DNA of 64,000 nucleotides from Phycisphaerales bacterium (lineage in GTDB: Bacteria; Planctomycetota; Phycisphaerae; Phycisphaerales; UBA1924): positions 124,001-188,000 of the forward strand of contig JAVJNT010000002.1 in assembly GCA_040217175.1 (NCBI GenBank), written 5' to 3'. The notes under the pieces are model-generated. The model worked only from the letters and a program-made list of their open reading frames with translations. It did not search any database and was not told the origin of the DNA. Shown here piece after piece: positions 54,343 through 62,658 of the stretch. How positions within the stretch are numbered: position 1 is the first letter of the stretch; each line of letters begins with the position of its first letter. The position numbers and the translations under genes are program-made.

Positions 54343-55274
54343 GGTCGGCGCTCCGGGGTTGCGACCTCGCCCGCGGCGAGCGAATGGCCGTTGGCGAAGG
54401 CGGTGAATTCCATCGGCTTCTTGCCCGCGGGCTGCACGGTGACGAGGCGCAGGGCCGTGCCCTGGCCACACGCGATGAGGCCCGCGGGATCGATGAGCGT
54501 GCCGGGTGCCGCGTCGTGGTCGTGCTGCTCGGCCGAAACGCGCAGGAGTTTCAGCACGACGCCCGCGAGCGTGATGCTCACGCCGGGCCAGGGCGTGAGG
54601 CCGTGGACGCGGCGCCGGCAGGCGTGGGCCGTGTCGGCGAAGTCGATCCAACCATCGGCCTTGCTGAGCTTGGGCGCGAGGGTGACCCTGTCGGCATCTT
54701 GCTTGACGGGCTCGAGCGTGCCGGCCTCGAAGCGATCGAGCACGCCCGCGACGACCTCGACGCCGTCCTCCGCCAGCACGTCGTGTAGCTCGCCGATGGT
54801 CAGGCCCGGGTCGAGCGGCCGGCTCGACTGGCCCAGCACGAACCCGGCGTCCATCTCGTCGGCCAGCGTGATGACGCTGACGCCGGTGGTCTCGTCGCCG
54901 GCCAGGATCGCCGCGTTGATGGGCGCCGCGCCGCGCCACCGCGGCAGGAGCGAGGCGTGTAAGTTCACTGCGAACCTGTCGGCCAGGAGCTTCTGACCCA
55001 GCTTCTGGCCGAAGGCGATGACGACCCAGGCATCGGCCTCGAAGCCGCGGATGCGATCTCGGACCTCGGGCGTGTTGACCTGCTCGGGCTTGAGCACCTC
55101 AACGCCCGTCAGCAGCGACTCGGCTTCGCTTGCGATGGGCGTCGGGCTGAGCGTCTTTCCTCGGCCCGCCGGTCGATCGGGCTGCGTCACGACGGCAACC
55201 ACCTCGTGCCGCTTTGCGAGCATGCGGAGCGTGGGCACGCCGAAGGCTCCCGAACCAAAGAACACGACCTTCAT
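54321..55274 (-). CDS. fmt: Methionyl-tRNA formyltransferase
   Basis: A 317-residue enzyme that formylates initiator Met-tRNA with 10-formyl-tetrahydrofolate. The ATG at 55272-55274 gives the canonical start MKVVFFGSGAFGVPTLRML. Motifs: VVTQPDRPAGRGKTLSPTPI, the catalytic region FAVNLHASLLPRWRGAAPIN with Asn/His, and ITLADEMDAGFVLGQ, then the C-terminal tRNA-binding domain (HGLTPWPGVSITLAGVVLKL). It lies 43 bases downstream of def, the usual arrangement, and overlaps the HEVGHH gene. Confidence 0.95.
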   Translation of the reverse strand: MKVVFFGSGAFGVPTLRMLAKRHEVVAVVTQPDRPAGRGKTLSPTPIASEAESLLTGVEVLKPEQVNTPEVRDRIRGFEADAWVVIAFGQKLGQKLLADRFAVNLHASLLPRWRGAAPINAAILAGDETTGVSVITLADEMDAGFVLGQSSRPLDPGLTIGELHDVLAEDGVEVVAGVLDRFEAGTLEPVKQDADRVTLAPKLSKADGWIDFADTAHACRRRVHGLTPWPGVSITLAGVVLKLLRVSAEQHDHDAAPGTLIDPAGLIACGQGTALRLVTVQPAGKKPMEFTAFANGHSLAAGEVATPERRPCARSGT

Positions 55275-55317
55275 GCCGGCGGGCCTCCCTGCCCTTGTTG
55301 GGAACTCTTGTAGATAA

Positions 55318-55905
55318 TTAGCGTGCCTTGCGTTCGAGCTTTCGGACGGCCGAGCGCGTGCGCAGGCGGTCGAGCTGGCCGAACTTGTCGATGATGAGCA
55401 CGCCGTCGAGGTGGTCGACCTCGTGCTGGATGCACCGGGCGAGCAGGCCGACGGCCTGGACCTCGAACTTCTTGCCATCCAGGCCGGTTGCCTCCATGAC
55501 GACCGCGTGCTGGCGGTTGACCTGGCCTCGGATGTCGGGCAGGCTGAGGCAGCCCTCTTCGATCGATTCGAGGTCGCCCACCGGTCGAAGCACGGGGTCG
55601 ATGCAGGCCCAGGGCTCGCCGCCTGTGTGCTCCTGGATGTGGTCGGGCAGCGAGCCGGACGAGCGATCCGCCGGAATGGCGCAGACGAACATCCGCCAGG
55701 ACAGGCCGACCTGTGGCGCGGCCAGCCCGATGCCTTCTTCCTGACGCATGATCTCGACCATGCGGGCGGCGACTTCGCGGACGTTGTCGGTCACCTCGCC
55801 CACGGGCTCCGCCTTAGTACGCAGGACCCGGTCGGGATGGAAGCGCAGGTGCAGGCTCTGCGGGTCGGCGTCGGGCCGTGTCGTGCTGTGGGCATGCTGG
55901 GGCAT
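55318..55905 (-). CDS. def: Peptide deformylase
   Basis: A 195-residue metalloenzyme that removes the formyl group from new proteins. All three signatures are present: motif 1 EEGIGLAAPQVGLSWRMFVC, motif 2 ESIEEGCLSLPDIRGQVNR with the metal-binding Cys, and motif 3 LLARCIQHEVDHLDGVLIID with the two His and catalytic Glu. The insert IPADRSSGSLPDHIQEHTGG is slightly longer than in E. coli. The N-terminal 15 residues are an extension. It is followed by fmt. Confidence 0.95.
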   Translation of the reverse strand: MPQHAHSTTRPDADPQSLHLRFHPDRVLRTKAEPVGEVTDNVREVAARMVEIMRQEEGIGLAAPQVGLSWRMFVCAIPADRSSGSLPDHIQEHTGGEPWACIDPVLRPVGDLESIEEGCLSLPDIRGQVNRQHAVVMEATGLDGKKFEVQAVGLLARCIQHEVDHLDGVLIIDKFGQLDRLRTRSAVRKLERKAR

Positions 55906-56007
55906 CGCGGGGATGATATTGTGCGGCGTCGGGGAGGGTCATGCGATGGCCCTAGAATCGCGGCCGCGGGCGTTTCGGCGGACGGTTGACCAGACTGGAG
56001 CAGGATT

Positions 56008-57543
56008 TTGGCGATCTTCGGCGGCAAGAAGAAGAAGGATGCCCAGGGGACTCCCGAATCGAACGGGACCCCGGAGCCGGAGACGGCCAGCAGCGGGAAG
56101 AGCGGCGACGGCGGCAAGGGTGCCGAGCCCGGACCGACCTTCAACCCCGAGGGCGCCGATCGCTTCTTCGAGCACGCCCGCACCGCCCACGAGACGACCA
56201 ACTACGAGTACGCCATGAACCTGTGGCTCAGCGGCCTGCGGCAGGACGCGAGCAACATGACGGCGATGGAGAGCTTCTTCCGTTCGGCCGCGGCCTTCGC
56301 GGGGGCCAACCCCAAGAAGAAGCCCAAGGTCGACGTGCCGACCAAGACGCCGGTGGACAAGTTCCTCGCGGCACTGCTGAACTGGGCGACGCGGCTGAGC
56401 GACGGCGACGCGGCGATGCGTGCGGGCGAGGCGGCGGCCAACGCCGGACTCGACGAGCAGGCCTACTGGTGCCTCGAGCGCTCGATGACGCTTGCCAAGC
56501 AGGCCAAGCGCCCCAGCCCGATCGTGTTCAAGCGTCTCATGCAGCAGTTCGCCAAGGTCGGGGCTTATACCGAGGCGGTCGAGGCCGGCAACATCGCCGT
56601 CCAGCTCAACCCCTCCGACAGCGACCTGGCCAACGCGGTCAAGAACTTCTCGGCCCAGGCGACCATGAGCCAGGGCGGCTACGACAACGTGGGCGAGGAG
56701 GGCGGCTTCCGCAAGAACATCCGCGACGCTGCCAAGCAGCAGCGTTTGCAGGACGAGGAGGCGCTGTCGAAGGACGAGGGCACCATCGAGCGCCTGATCG
56801 AGCGGGCCCGGGCCGACCTCGAGGAGCGTCCGGAAGATCCGCCCACGCTCAACGCCCTGGCCAAGCGGCTGCTCGAACGCGGTTCTCCGAAAGATGAGAA
56901 GGAAGCGTACGAGCTCTACAAGAAGGCCTACCAGCTCACCAAGGAGTTCCGCTTCCGTCAGGCGGCCGACGACATCAAGATGCGCGCGTGGCGCCGCCGG
57001 CTCATGGCCCTCGAGAAGAAGGCCGTCGACAATCCCGACGACGAAGGCGTACAGCAGGAGCTCGAGAGCGCCCGCAAAGACGTGCTCGAGGCCGAGACGA
57101 AGGTCTACGCCGCCCGGGTGGAGGCCTACCCGACCGACATGACGCTCAAATTCGAGCTCGGTCGGCGATACTTCAGCCAGGGCCAGTTCGAGGACGCCAT
57201 CGCCAACCTGCAGCAGGCCCAGGGCGAGCCCAAGCTGCGGGTGCGCACGCTGCACATGCTCGCCCAGTCGTTCCTAGCCATGCAGTGGGGCGACGAGGCG
57301 GTCACGACCTTCCGCCAGGCGCTCGAAGCGCACGGCCGCGACGGGGACGAGACGGGCATGGAGATCAACTACGGCCTGATGGATGCGCTCCTGACCAAGG
57401 CCACCGACCACCGCGACCTCGAGGCCGCCATCGAGGCCGACAAGATCGCCTCGAGCATCGCCATCAAGGACATCGGGTTCAAGGAGATCCGAGCCAAGCG
57501 CGACGCCATCAAGAAGCTTCTGGTCGAGCTGCGGCAGGCCTAG
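56008..57543 (+). CDS. TPR-repeat protein
   Basis: A 511-residue soluble protein with a TTG start (LAIFGGKKKK), supported by GGAGCAGGA just upstream. After a Lys/Gly/Ser-rich N-terminus of 45 residues come helical repeats of TPR type: ARTAHETTNYEYAMNLWLSG, AFAKVG-like YTEAVEAGNIAVQLNPSDSD, FELGRRYFSQGQFEDAIANL and HMLAQSFLAMQWGDEAVTTF. A coiled-coil-like middle (RRRLMALEKKAVDNPDDEGV) separates two sets. The partner is unknown. kdsB starts six bases after the stop, so both may be translated from one message, perhaps with pyrG. Confidence 0.82.
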   Translation: MAIFGGKKKKDAQGTPESNGTPEPETASSGKSGDGGKGAEPGPTFNPEGADRFFEHARTAHETTNYEYAMNLWLSGLRQDASNMTAMESFFRSAAAFAGANPKKKPKVDVPTKTPVDKFLAALLNWATRLSDGDAAMRAGEAAANAGLDEQAYWCLERSMTLAKQAKRPSPIVFKRLMQQFAKVGAYTEAVEAGNIAVQLNPSDSDLANAVKNFSAQATMSQGGYDNVGEEGGFRKNIRDAAKQQRLQDEEALSKDEGTIERLIERARADLEERPEDPPTLNALAKRLLERGSPKDEKEAYELYKKAYQLTKEFRFRQAADDIKMRAWRRRLMALEKKAVDNPDDEGVQQELESARKDVLEAETKVYAARVEAYPTDMTLKFELGRRYFSQGQFEDAIANLQQAQGEPKLRVRTLHMLAQSFLAMQWGDEAVTTFRQALEAHGRDGDETGMEINYGLMDALLTKATDHRDLEAAIEADKIASSIAIKDIGFKEIRAKRDAIKKLLVELRQA

Positions 57544-57549
57544 GGCCTC

Positions 57550-58353
57550 ATGGGTCAGCCCCGGGCCATCGCCATCATCCCCGCCCGCATGGGCTCGACG
57601 CGGTTCCCCGGCAAGGCGCTCGCGAGCGAGACCGGCAAGCCCATGGTCGTGCACGTGTGCGAGCGAGCGAAGCTGGCCCGGGCCGTCGCCAACGTCGTCG
57701 TGGCCACCGATAGCCAGGCGATCCGCAAGGCGGTCGAGGCCTACGGCTTCGACGCCGTGATGACCAGCGCGGAGCACCCCAACGGCACGAGCCGGCTGGC
57801 CGAGGCAGCTAAGACGATGGGCCTGAAGAGCCAGCAGCCGATCGTCAACGTGCAGGGGGACGAGCCAGAGATCGAGCCGGAGATCGTCGATGCGGCCCTC
57901 ATCGCCGTCGGCCAGCACATGCTGCCCGGCATGGTGAACAAGATGTATCGGATCGCCCAGCTCGGCACGGTGGCGACGCCCCTGCAACCGCACGAAGACG
58001 CCGCAAGTCCGAATCTGGTCAAGGTCGTGACCGGACTCATCGAGCCAGACCTCGGCGTCGCGCGCGGCCTGTACTTCTCCCGGTCACCCATCCCGTTCGA
58101 TCGAGATCACTCGTCGGCGGCCACGCCGCTGCGGCACGTGGGCATCTATGCCTACGACGTGTTCTCGCTCGAGCGATACGTGTCGCTCGCCCAGACGCCC
58201 TTGGAACGCAGCGAGCAACTCGAACAGCTCCGCTGGCTGGAACACGGCCTGCCGATCGCCGTGGCCGTCCGTCGCTGCTCGCACCAGGGCATCGACACGC
58301 CCGAGCAGTACGCGGCGTTCGTGGAACGCTTTCGGACCAGCCAAGGCGGATGA
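57550..58353 (+). CDS. kdsB: 3-deoxy-manno-octulosonate cytidylyltransferase
   Basis: A 267-residue enzyme that activates Kdo with CTP for lipopolysaccharide core synthesis. AIAIIPARMGSTRFPGKALA is the nucleotide-binding signature. VVVATDSQAIRKAVEAYGFD, HPNGTSRLAEAAKTM, IVNVQGDEPEIEPEIVDAAL (with the metal-binding Asp) and YFSRSPIPFDRD with HVGIYAYDVFSLERYV are typical. Its presence argues for an outer membrane with Kdo-containing lipid. The CTP synthase gene follows 30 bases later, a functional fit because KdsB consumes CTP. Confidence 0.93.
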   Translation: MGQPRAIAIIPARMGSTRFPGKALASETGKPMVVHVCERAKLARAVANVVVATDSQAIRKAVEAYGFDAVMTSAEHPNGTSRLAEAAKTMGLKSQQPIVNVQGDEPEIEPEIVDAALIAVGQHMLPGMVNKMYRIAQLGTVATPLQPHEDAASPNLVKVVTGLIEPDLGVARGLYFSRSPIPFDRDHSSAATPLRHVGIYAYDVFSLERYVSLAQTPLERSEQLEQLRWLEHGLPIAVAVRRCSHQGIDTPEQYAAFVERFRTSQGG

Positions 58354-58383
58354 CGTGCGCGGCCGGGTCGGCTATCCTCTCTG

Positions 58384-60363
58384 GTGCCCGACCAACGAAA
58401 CTCGAATGGTGGCAACGACCCAACTGCAAACGACTGGCCCACGCCCGTCGGCGGCGGCACCACCCAGCCGGCCGGCTCGATGAGCGAGGACGCGCGGCGT
58501 CGGCGAGCTGATGAGCTGCTCGTGCAGGCGGCCGAGGGCTCGCTGACGACCGAGTTCTATTCGCCCGTGCCGTCGGGCTATCGCCGCGGGCGGACGAAGT
58601 ACGTCGCGGTGCTGGGTACTGTCATGAGCGGGCTGGGCAAGGGCATCTTTGCCGCCAGCGCTGCCAAGCTGCTCAAGGACAAGGGCCTCACGGTCGCCCC
58701 CATTAAGATGGAGGGCTACCTGAACATCGACTCGGGCACGCTGAACCCCTACCGCCACGGCGAGGTGTTCGTGCTCGACGACGGCACCGAGTGCGACATG
58801 GACCTGGGCACCTACGAGCGCATGCTGGCCCAGAACCTCAGCCGGCGGAACTTCACGACCTCGGGCCAGATCTTCAGCGAGGTGCTCGAGCGCGAGCGGC
58901 TGGGCGACTACCTGGGCCGCGACGTGCAGATGATCCCCCACGTCACGGGCGAGGTGAAGCGCAAGCTCCGCGAGCTGGCCATGTATGGCGACGGGTCCGG
59001 ACGCCCGGCCGACGTCGTATTCGTCGAGGTCGGCGGCACCGTGGGCGACTACGAGAACGGGTTCTACATCGAGGCCCTCCGAGAACTGGCTTTCGAAGAA
59101 GGACCGAGGTCGGTCTGCTTCGTCGCACTGACGTACGTCATCGAGGCCAAGGTCCTGGGCGAGCAGAAGAGCAAGGCGGCCCAGCTTGGCATCCAGCGGT
59201 TGATGGAAGCGGGCATCCAGCCCCACATGATCGCCTGCCGCTGCGATAATCCCGTCACTGGTCAGGCGATGCAGAAGATCGCGATGTACAGCAACGTGCC
59301 GCTGCGGCGCGTGTTCAGCATGCACGACCGCGAGAGCATCTACCTCATCCCCGAAGAGATGCGCCGCGACGGGCTCGACCGCGAGATCCTCAGCGTGCTC
59401 GACCTGCACGACCGCGTCGACATGGGCCAGGAGGACCGCGAGCGCGAGCGCTGGCGCTCGTTCGTGCGGGGGCTGACCAGCGAGCCCGAGCACCGCATCC
59501 GCATCGCGCTGGCGGGCAAGTACACCGACCTGGGCGACGCCTACGCCTCGATCGACAAGGCCATCGAGCACTGCGCGGCGAACCTGCACGCCGACATCGA
59601 GGTCGAGCGATTCGATACCACCGACCTCACCGAGTCGCGCATTGCCGACGAACTCTCGGACGTCGACGCGGTCATCGTGCCGGGTGGTTTCGGAGCCCGG
59701 GGCGTGGATGGAAAGCTGGCGGTCGTCAAGCACTGCCGCGAGTCGGGCCTGCCGTACCTGGGCATCTGCCTTGGGTTCCAGGTCGCCGTCATCGAGTATG
59801 CCCGCAACGTGCTGGGCATCGCCGATGCGGCCTCGACCGAGTTCGACCCCGACTCGCCCGACCCGGTCATCAGCGAGCTGCCCGAGCAGAAGAAGATCGA
59901 GGGCCTGGGCGGGTCGATGCGGCTTGGCGCCCAGGACGTTGCGCTCACCCCCGATTCGCTGGCGAGCTTCCTGTTCTCGGGACGCCAGACCGAGCGCGAG
60001 CGATTCCGCCACCGCTACGAGGTCGACCCGGGCTACATCGACCGGCTGACCGAGGCGGGCCTCGTCTTCAGCGGCCGCCATCCGACCCAGCCCATCATGC
60101 AGGTGCTCGAGTTGCCCCAGCCCGGCCACGATGATGATTACGACGGCCCGACGCACCCCTACTTCGTGGCCGGGCAGTTCCACCCCGAGCTCACGAGCCG
60201 GCCGCTGGAGCCCCAGCCCATGTTCATGGGCCTGTGCGCCGCCGCCATCGCGCGGCGTGTTGCGATGGGACCGCGTGACGGCGAAGAGGCCGGGCCTAAG
60301 GAAGTCTCGAACCTCGTCAAGCGATGGCTCCGCACGCCACGCAAGCGCACGCAGCCGGCCTAA
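58384..60363 (+). CDS. pyrG: CTP synthase, divergent and extended
   Basis: A 659-residue amidotransferase converting UTP to CTP. The usual length is about 540. The synthase core begins near residue 71 (TKYVAVLGTVMSGLGKGIFA) after a Gly/Arg-rich extension. The GTG start at 58384 and the ATG at 58480 are both possible. Normally conserved motifs are altered: GGVVSSLGKG reads GTVMSGLGKG, and KLDPYLNVDPGTM reads KMEGYLNIDSGTL. HGEVFVLDDGTECDMDLGTY and VEVGGTVGDYENGFYIEA are close to normal. The glutaminase domain is intact, with PYLGICLGFQVAVIEYA (nucleophile Cys) and VAGQFHPELTSRP (His/Glu). A basic C-terminal tail of about 35 residues is extra. Confidence 0.9.
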   Translation: MPDQRNSNGGNDPTANDWPTPVGGGTTQPAGSMSEDARRRRADELLVQAAEGSLTTEFYSPVPSGYRRGRTKYVAVLGTVMSGLGKGIFAASAAKLLKDKGLTVAPIKMEGYLNIDSGTLNPYRHGEVFVLDDGTECDMDLGTYERMLAQNLSRRNFTTSGQIFSEVLERERLGDYLGRDVQMIPHVTGEVKRKLRELAMYGDGSGRPADVVFVEVGGTVGDYENGFYIEALRELAFEEGPRSVCFVALTYVIEAKVLGEQKSKAAQLGIQRLMEAGIQPHMIACRCDNPVTGQAMQKIAMYSNVPLRRVFSMHDRESIYLIPEEMRRDGLDREILSVLDLHDRVDMGQEDRERERWRSFVRGLTSEPEHRIRIALAGKYTDLGDAYASIDKAIEHCAANLHADIEVERFDTTDLTESRIADELSDVDAVIVPGGFGARGVDGKLAVVKHCRESGLPYLGICLGFQVAVIEYARNVLGIADAASTEFDPDSPDPVISELPEQKKIEGLGGSMRLGAQDVALTPDSLASFLFSGRQTERERFRHRYEVDPGYIDRLTEAGLVFSGRHPTQPIMQVLELPQPGHDDDYDGPTHPYFVAGQFHPELTSRPLEPQPMFMGLCAAAIARRVAMGPRDGEEAGPKEVSNLVKRWLRTPRKRTQPA

Positions 60364-60984
60364 TCAGTTTTCGGCAACCTCCAGCGATCGCAGCGACGCG
60401 AGCAGCACCAGCTTCGCAAAGCGGCCGACGCGGCCGGTGGCGACCTGCGCGTTGTGCACCAGCGCTTGCGCGTAGAGGTCGGCCTCGATGTCGCCGCTGG
60501 CAGCCAGCGAGGCGAACGCGTTGACGCCCCACGGGTGCGCGGTCGCGTTGTCGGGCTGCAGTTCCTGCACGCACCAGGCGGCCGCCGCCTCGGCCCGTTG
60601 CACCAGCCGAGGCTCGTCGCGCTGCACGCCGATGGTCCAGAGCGCCTGGATCGCCGAGAGCTCGCGTTCGGTCCAGACCTCGATGGCGACCTCGCCTCGG
60701 CCCGGGGCGTCGGCGTCTTGCAGGGGGCCATCGGGCGAGAACGTCGCGGCGAGGTCAGAGTCGTTGGCCAGCGCATGCCAGAGGTCGACGTCGAGGCCCT
60801 GGCCCTTCGTCGGTCGCGTCGTGTTCTCGGTCAGCCAGGCGATCAGTGGCGCATCAACGGCCCGGCGATGACCCGACTCGTCGGCGAATTCGCCCGCGAC
60901 GACTCCCGACGGCGGCTCGGGCCCGACGATGGCCCTCAGGCGGGCGGTCCACCGATCGAGTGGCTGGGATGGCGTGGTGGTCAT
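60364..60984 (-). CDS. Unrecognised conserved-looking protein
   Basis: A 206-residue soluble protein; the ATG at 60982-60984 gives MTTTPSQPLDRWTARLRAIV. I do not recognise a family. It is mostly helical, rich in Ala, Leu, Glu and Trp (VWTERELSAIQALWTIGVQR, EAAAAWCVQELQPDNATAHP, WGVNAFASLAASGDIEADLY). It ends with a tail of hydrophobic helices (FAKLVLLASLRSLEVAEN). The pattern of a helix-turn around WGVNAF and repeated Trp/His suggests an all-alpha toroid or repeat fold, but this is only an impression. Its stop abuts the pyrG stop on the other strand. Confidence 0.65.
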   Translation of the reverse strand: MTTTPSQPLDRWTARLRAIVGPEPPSGVVAGEFADESGHRRAVDAPLIAWLTENTTRPTKGQGLDVDLWHALANDSDLAATFSPDGPLQDADAPGRGEVAIEVWTERELSAIQALWTIGVQRDEPRLVQRAEAAAAWCVQELQPDNATAHPWGVNAFASLAASGDIEADLYAQALVHNAQVATGRVGRFAKLVLLASLRSLEVAEN

Positions 60985-61049
60985 CGCATCGTCCTGTAAC
61001 CCGTCGAGAACGCCCGGCGGGTGGGATCCGGCTGGTGGAGGCTTGCCCG

Positions 61050-61637
61050 ATGGTCGATAGCGCCGGCATGGGCGAGGCTCCGGGCCAGCAAGCAAGGCAA
61101 GGCGATCGATTCGCATGGATCGACCCTGGCGTGAGCGTATGGGACCAGTGGGGCGCAGCGCCCCCGCCGCCGAAGGTCCGCCCAAGCACGAGCCCGGAAC
61201 GCGAGCCCAGCGAGGCCTCCGCGACCGCCAGCCCAGCGCATGCCGAGCCCCAGGCAGAGCCCGAGCCGATCGAGGACCTTCCGATGCCCGAGTCAGCCGC
61301 CGAGCAGGTCGGGGGCACCGAGGGTGCCCCGACGTTCCACGAGTTCGACGCCGAGTTGGACGTCGCCGAGTTGGACGAGCGGCTGCGGCCCGTCACGACG
61401 TGGTCGGCCCGCTCTTCGTCCGTGAATCGCTCGAGCCTCACCATCCGCTCTCGGCGGATGTGCTACGCCAAGAAGATGCTGCTCGTGGCCGTCCACCTGA
61501 TCGACGATCAGCCGACGATCCTGGCGGGCCGCGTGACCGAGTGCGAGTACGACGGCGAAGCGCTCTACACGGTCAAGATCGAGCTCGTCCCCAGGCCCAG
61601 CAGCGAAGAGATCCGCCAGTGGATCATGCAGCGCTGA
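61050..61637 (+). CDS. Unrecognised protein with disordered N-terminus and small C-terminal domain
   Basis: A 195-residue protein; GGAGG lies nine to ten bases before the ATG (MVDSAGMGEAPGQQARQGDR). Residues 25-95 are Pro/Glu/Ala-rich and probably disordered. The C-terminal 85 residues are folded-looking: VTTWSARSSSVNRSSLTIRS, RRMCYAKKMLLVAVHLIDDQ, PTILAGRVTECEYDGEALYT, then VKIELVPRP. The last part has the alternating pattern of a small beta-barrel such as PilZ, but the RxxxR and D/NxSxxG motifs are not clear, so no family is claimed. It is probably co-transcribed with panC, 50 bases downstream. Confidence 0.65.
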   Translation: MVDSAGMGEAPGQQARQGDRFAWIDPGVSVWDQWGAAPPPPKVRPSTSPEREPSEASATASPAHAEPQAEPEPIEDLPMPESAAEQVGGTEGAPTFHEFDAELDVAELDERLRPVTTWSARSSSVNRSSLTIRSRRMCYAKKMLLVAVHLIDDQPTILAGRVTECEYDGEALYTVKIELVPRPSSEEIRQWIMQR

Positions 61638-61687
61638 CCGGACCTTCGCGGACTTGACCTTGCCCCGCGGCCGCCGAACGCTGCGCC

Positions 61688-62572
61688 ATGCGGATCATTC
61701 GGACGGCCAACGAATTGGCCGCCTACCAGAACGAGATCGGGCCCAACCCCGGCGGCGTCTTGGTGCCCACCATGGGCGCCCTGCACGCGGGGCACGTTGC
61801 CCTGATCCGGCAGGCCGCAGCCGAAGCACGGGACCGAGGTCTCGGCGCCGGATGCGTGGTGACGGTGTTCGTCAACCCGACCCAGTTCGACGAGTCCCAC
61901 GACTTCGAGCGATACCCCCGCGTGCTGGACGAGGACGCCGCCGCCTGCGAACGGGCCGGCGCGAGCGCGGTGATCGCGCCAAGCGTCGAGATGGTCTACC
62001 CCGACGGCGTCGATGCGCCGGGGCCCAAGGTGCCCGCTGTCGCGGTCGACAAGGGCCTCGAGGACGAGTTTCGGCCCGGTCACTTCGTGGGCGTGGCCAA
62101 GGTGCTCGCGCGGTTGTTCGCGTTGGTGGAGCCCGCGACCGCCGTGTTCGGCGAGAAGGACTGGCAGCAGCTCCAACTCGCCCGCGCCCTCGTGGAACAG
62201 GAGCGCCTGGGCATCGACATCATCAACGGGCCGACGGTTCGCGACGCCGACGGGCTCGCGCTGAGCAGCCGGAACCGATTCCTCTCCGAGGATGAGCGTG
62301 CGGCGGCGCTAGCAATCCCACGAGCACTGCGAGCCGCATCGGACGCCCCTACCGCCGGCTTGGCCGAGCGGGCGATGCGCGAGGCGCTCGCCGGGCTCGA
62401 CGTCGAGTACGCCACGGTTCGGCACGCCACCACGCTCGAGCGAATCGACCCGGCAACCAAACCGGGCGAGGGCCAGTTCCGGGGCCTGATCACCTGCCGG
62501 CTGGGCCAGACGAGGCTGCTGGACAACGCCTCTTGGCCGCTGCCCTCCGATTCCCCCTTGCGATCTCTGTGA
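61688..62572 (+). CDS. panC: Pantothenate synthetase (pantoate-beta-alanine ligase)
   Basis: A 294-residue ATP-dependent ligase making pantothenate for coenzyme A. The nucleotidyltransferase-fold HIGH-like motif is VLVPTMGALHAGHVALIRQA. VTVFVNPTQFDESHDFERYP binds pantoate. EFRPGHFVGVAKVLARLFAL, TAVFGEKDWQQLQLARALV and the KMSKS-like GLALSSRNRFLSEDERAAAL are all in place. Length is normal. gcvT follows after 86 bases on the same strand. Confidence 0.95.
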   Translation: MRIIRTANELAAYQNEIGPNPGGVLVPTMGALHAGHVALIRQAAAEARDRGLGAGCVVTVFVNPTQFDESHDFERYPRVLDEDAAACERAGASAVIAPSVEMVYPDGVDAPGPKVPAVAVDKGLEDEFRPGHFVGVAKVLARLFALVEPATAVFGEKDWQQLQLARALVEQERLGIDIINGPTVRDADGLALSSRNRFLSEDERAAALAIPRALRAASDAPTAGLAERAMREALAGLDVEYATVRHATTLERIDPATKPGEGQFRGLITCRLGQTRLLDNASWPLPSDSPLRSL

Positions 62573-62658
62573 CGAGGCATCGTGGCCGCTAAACTAGGCG
62601 TTTGGCGGCCGGACGGGCCGCCGAGCGTACTCGCCAGCATCTCGAATCGGAGGCCGCC

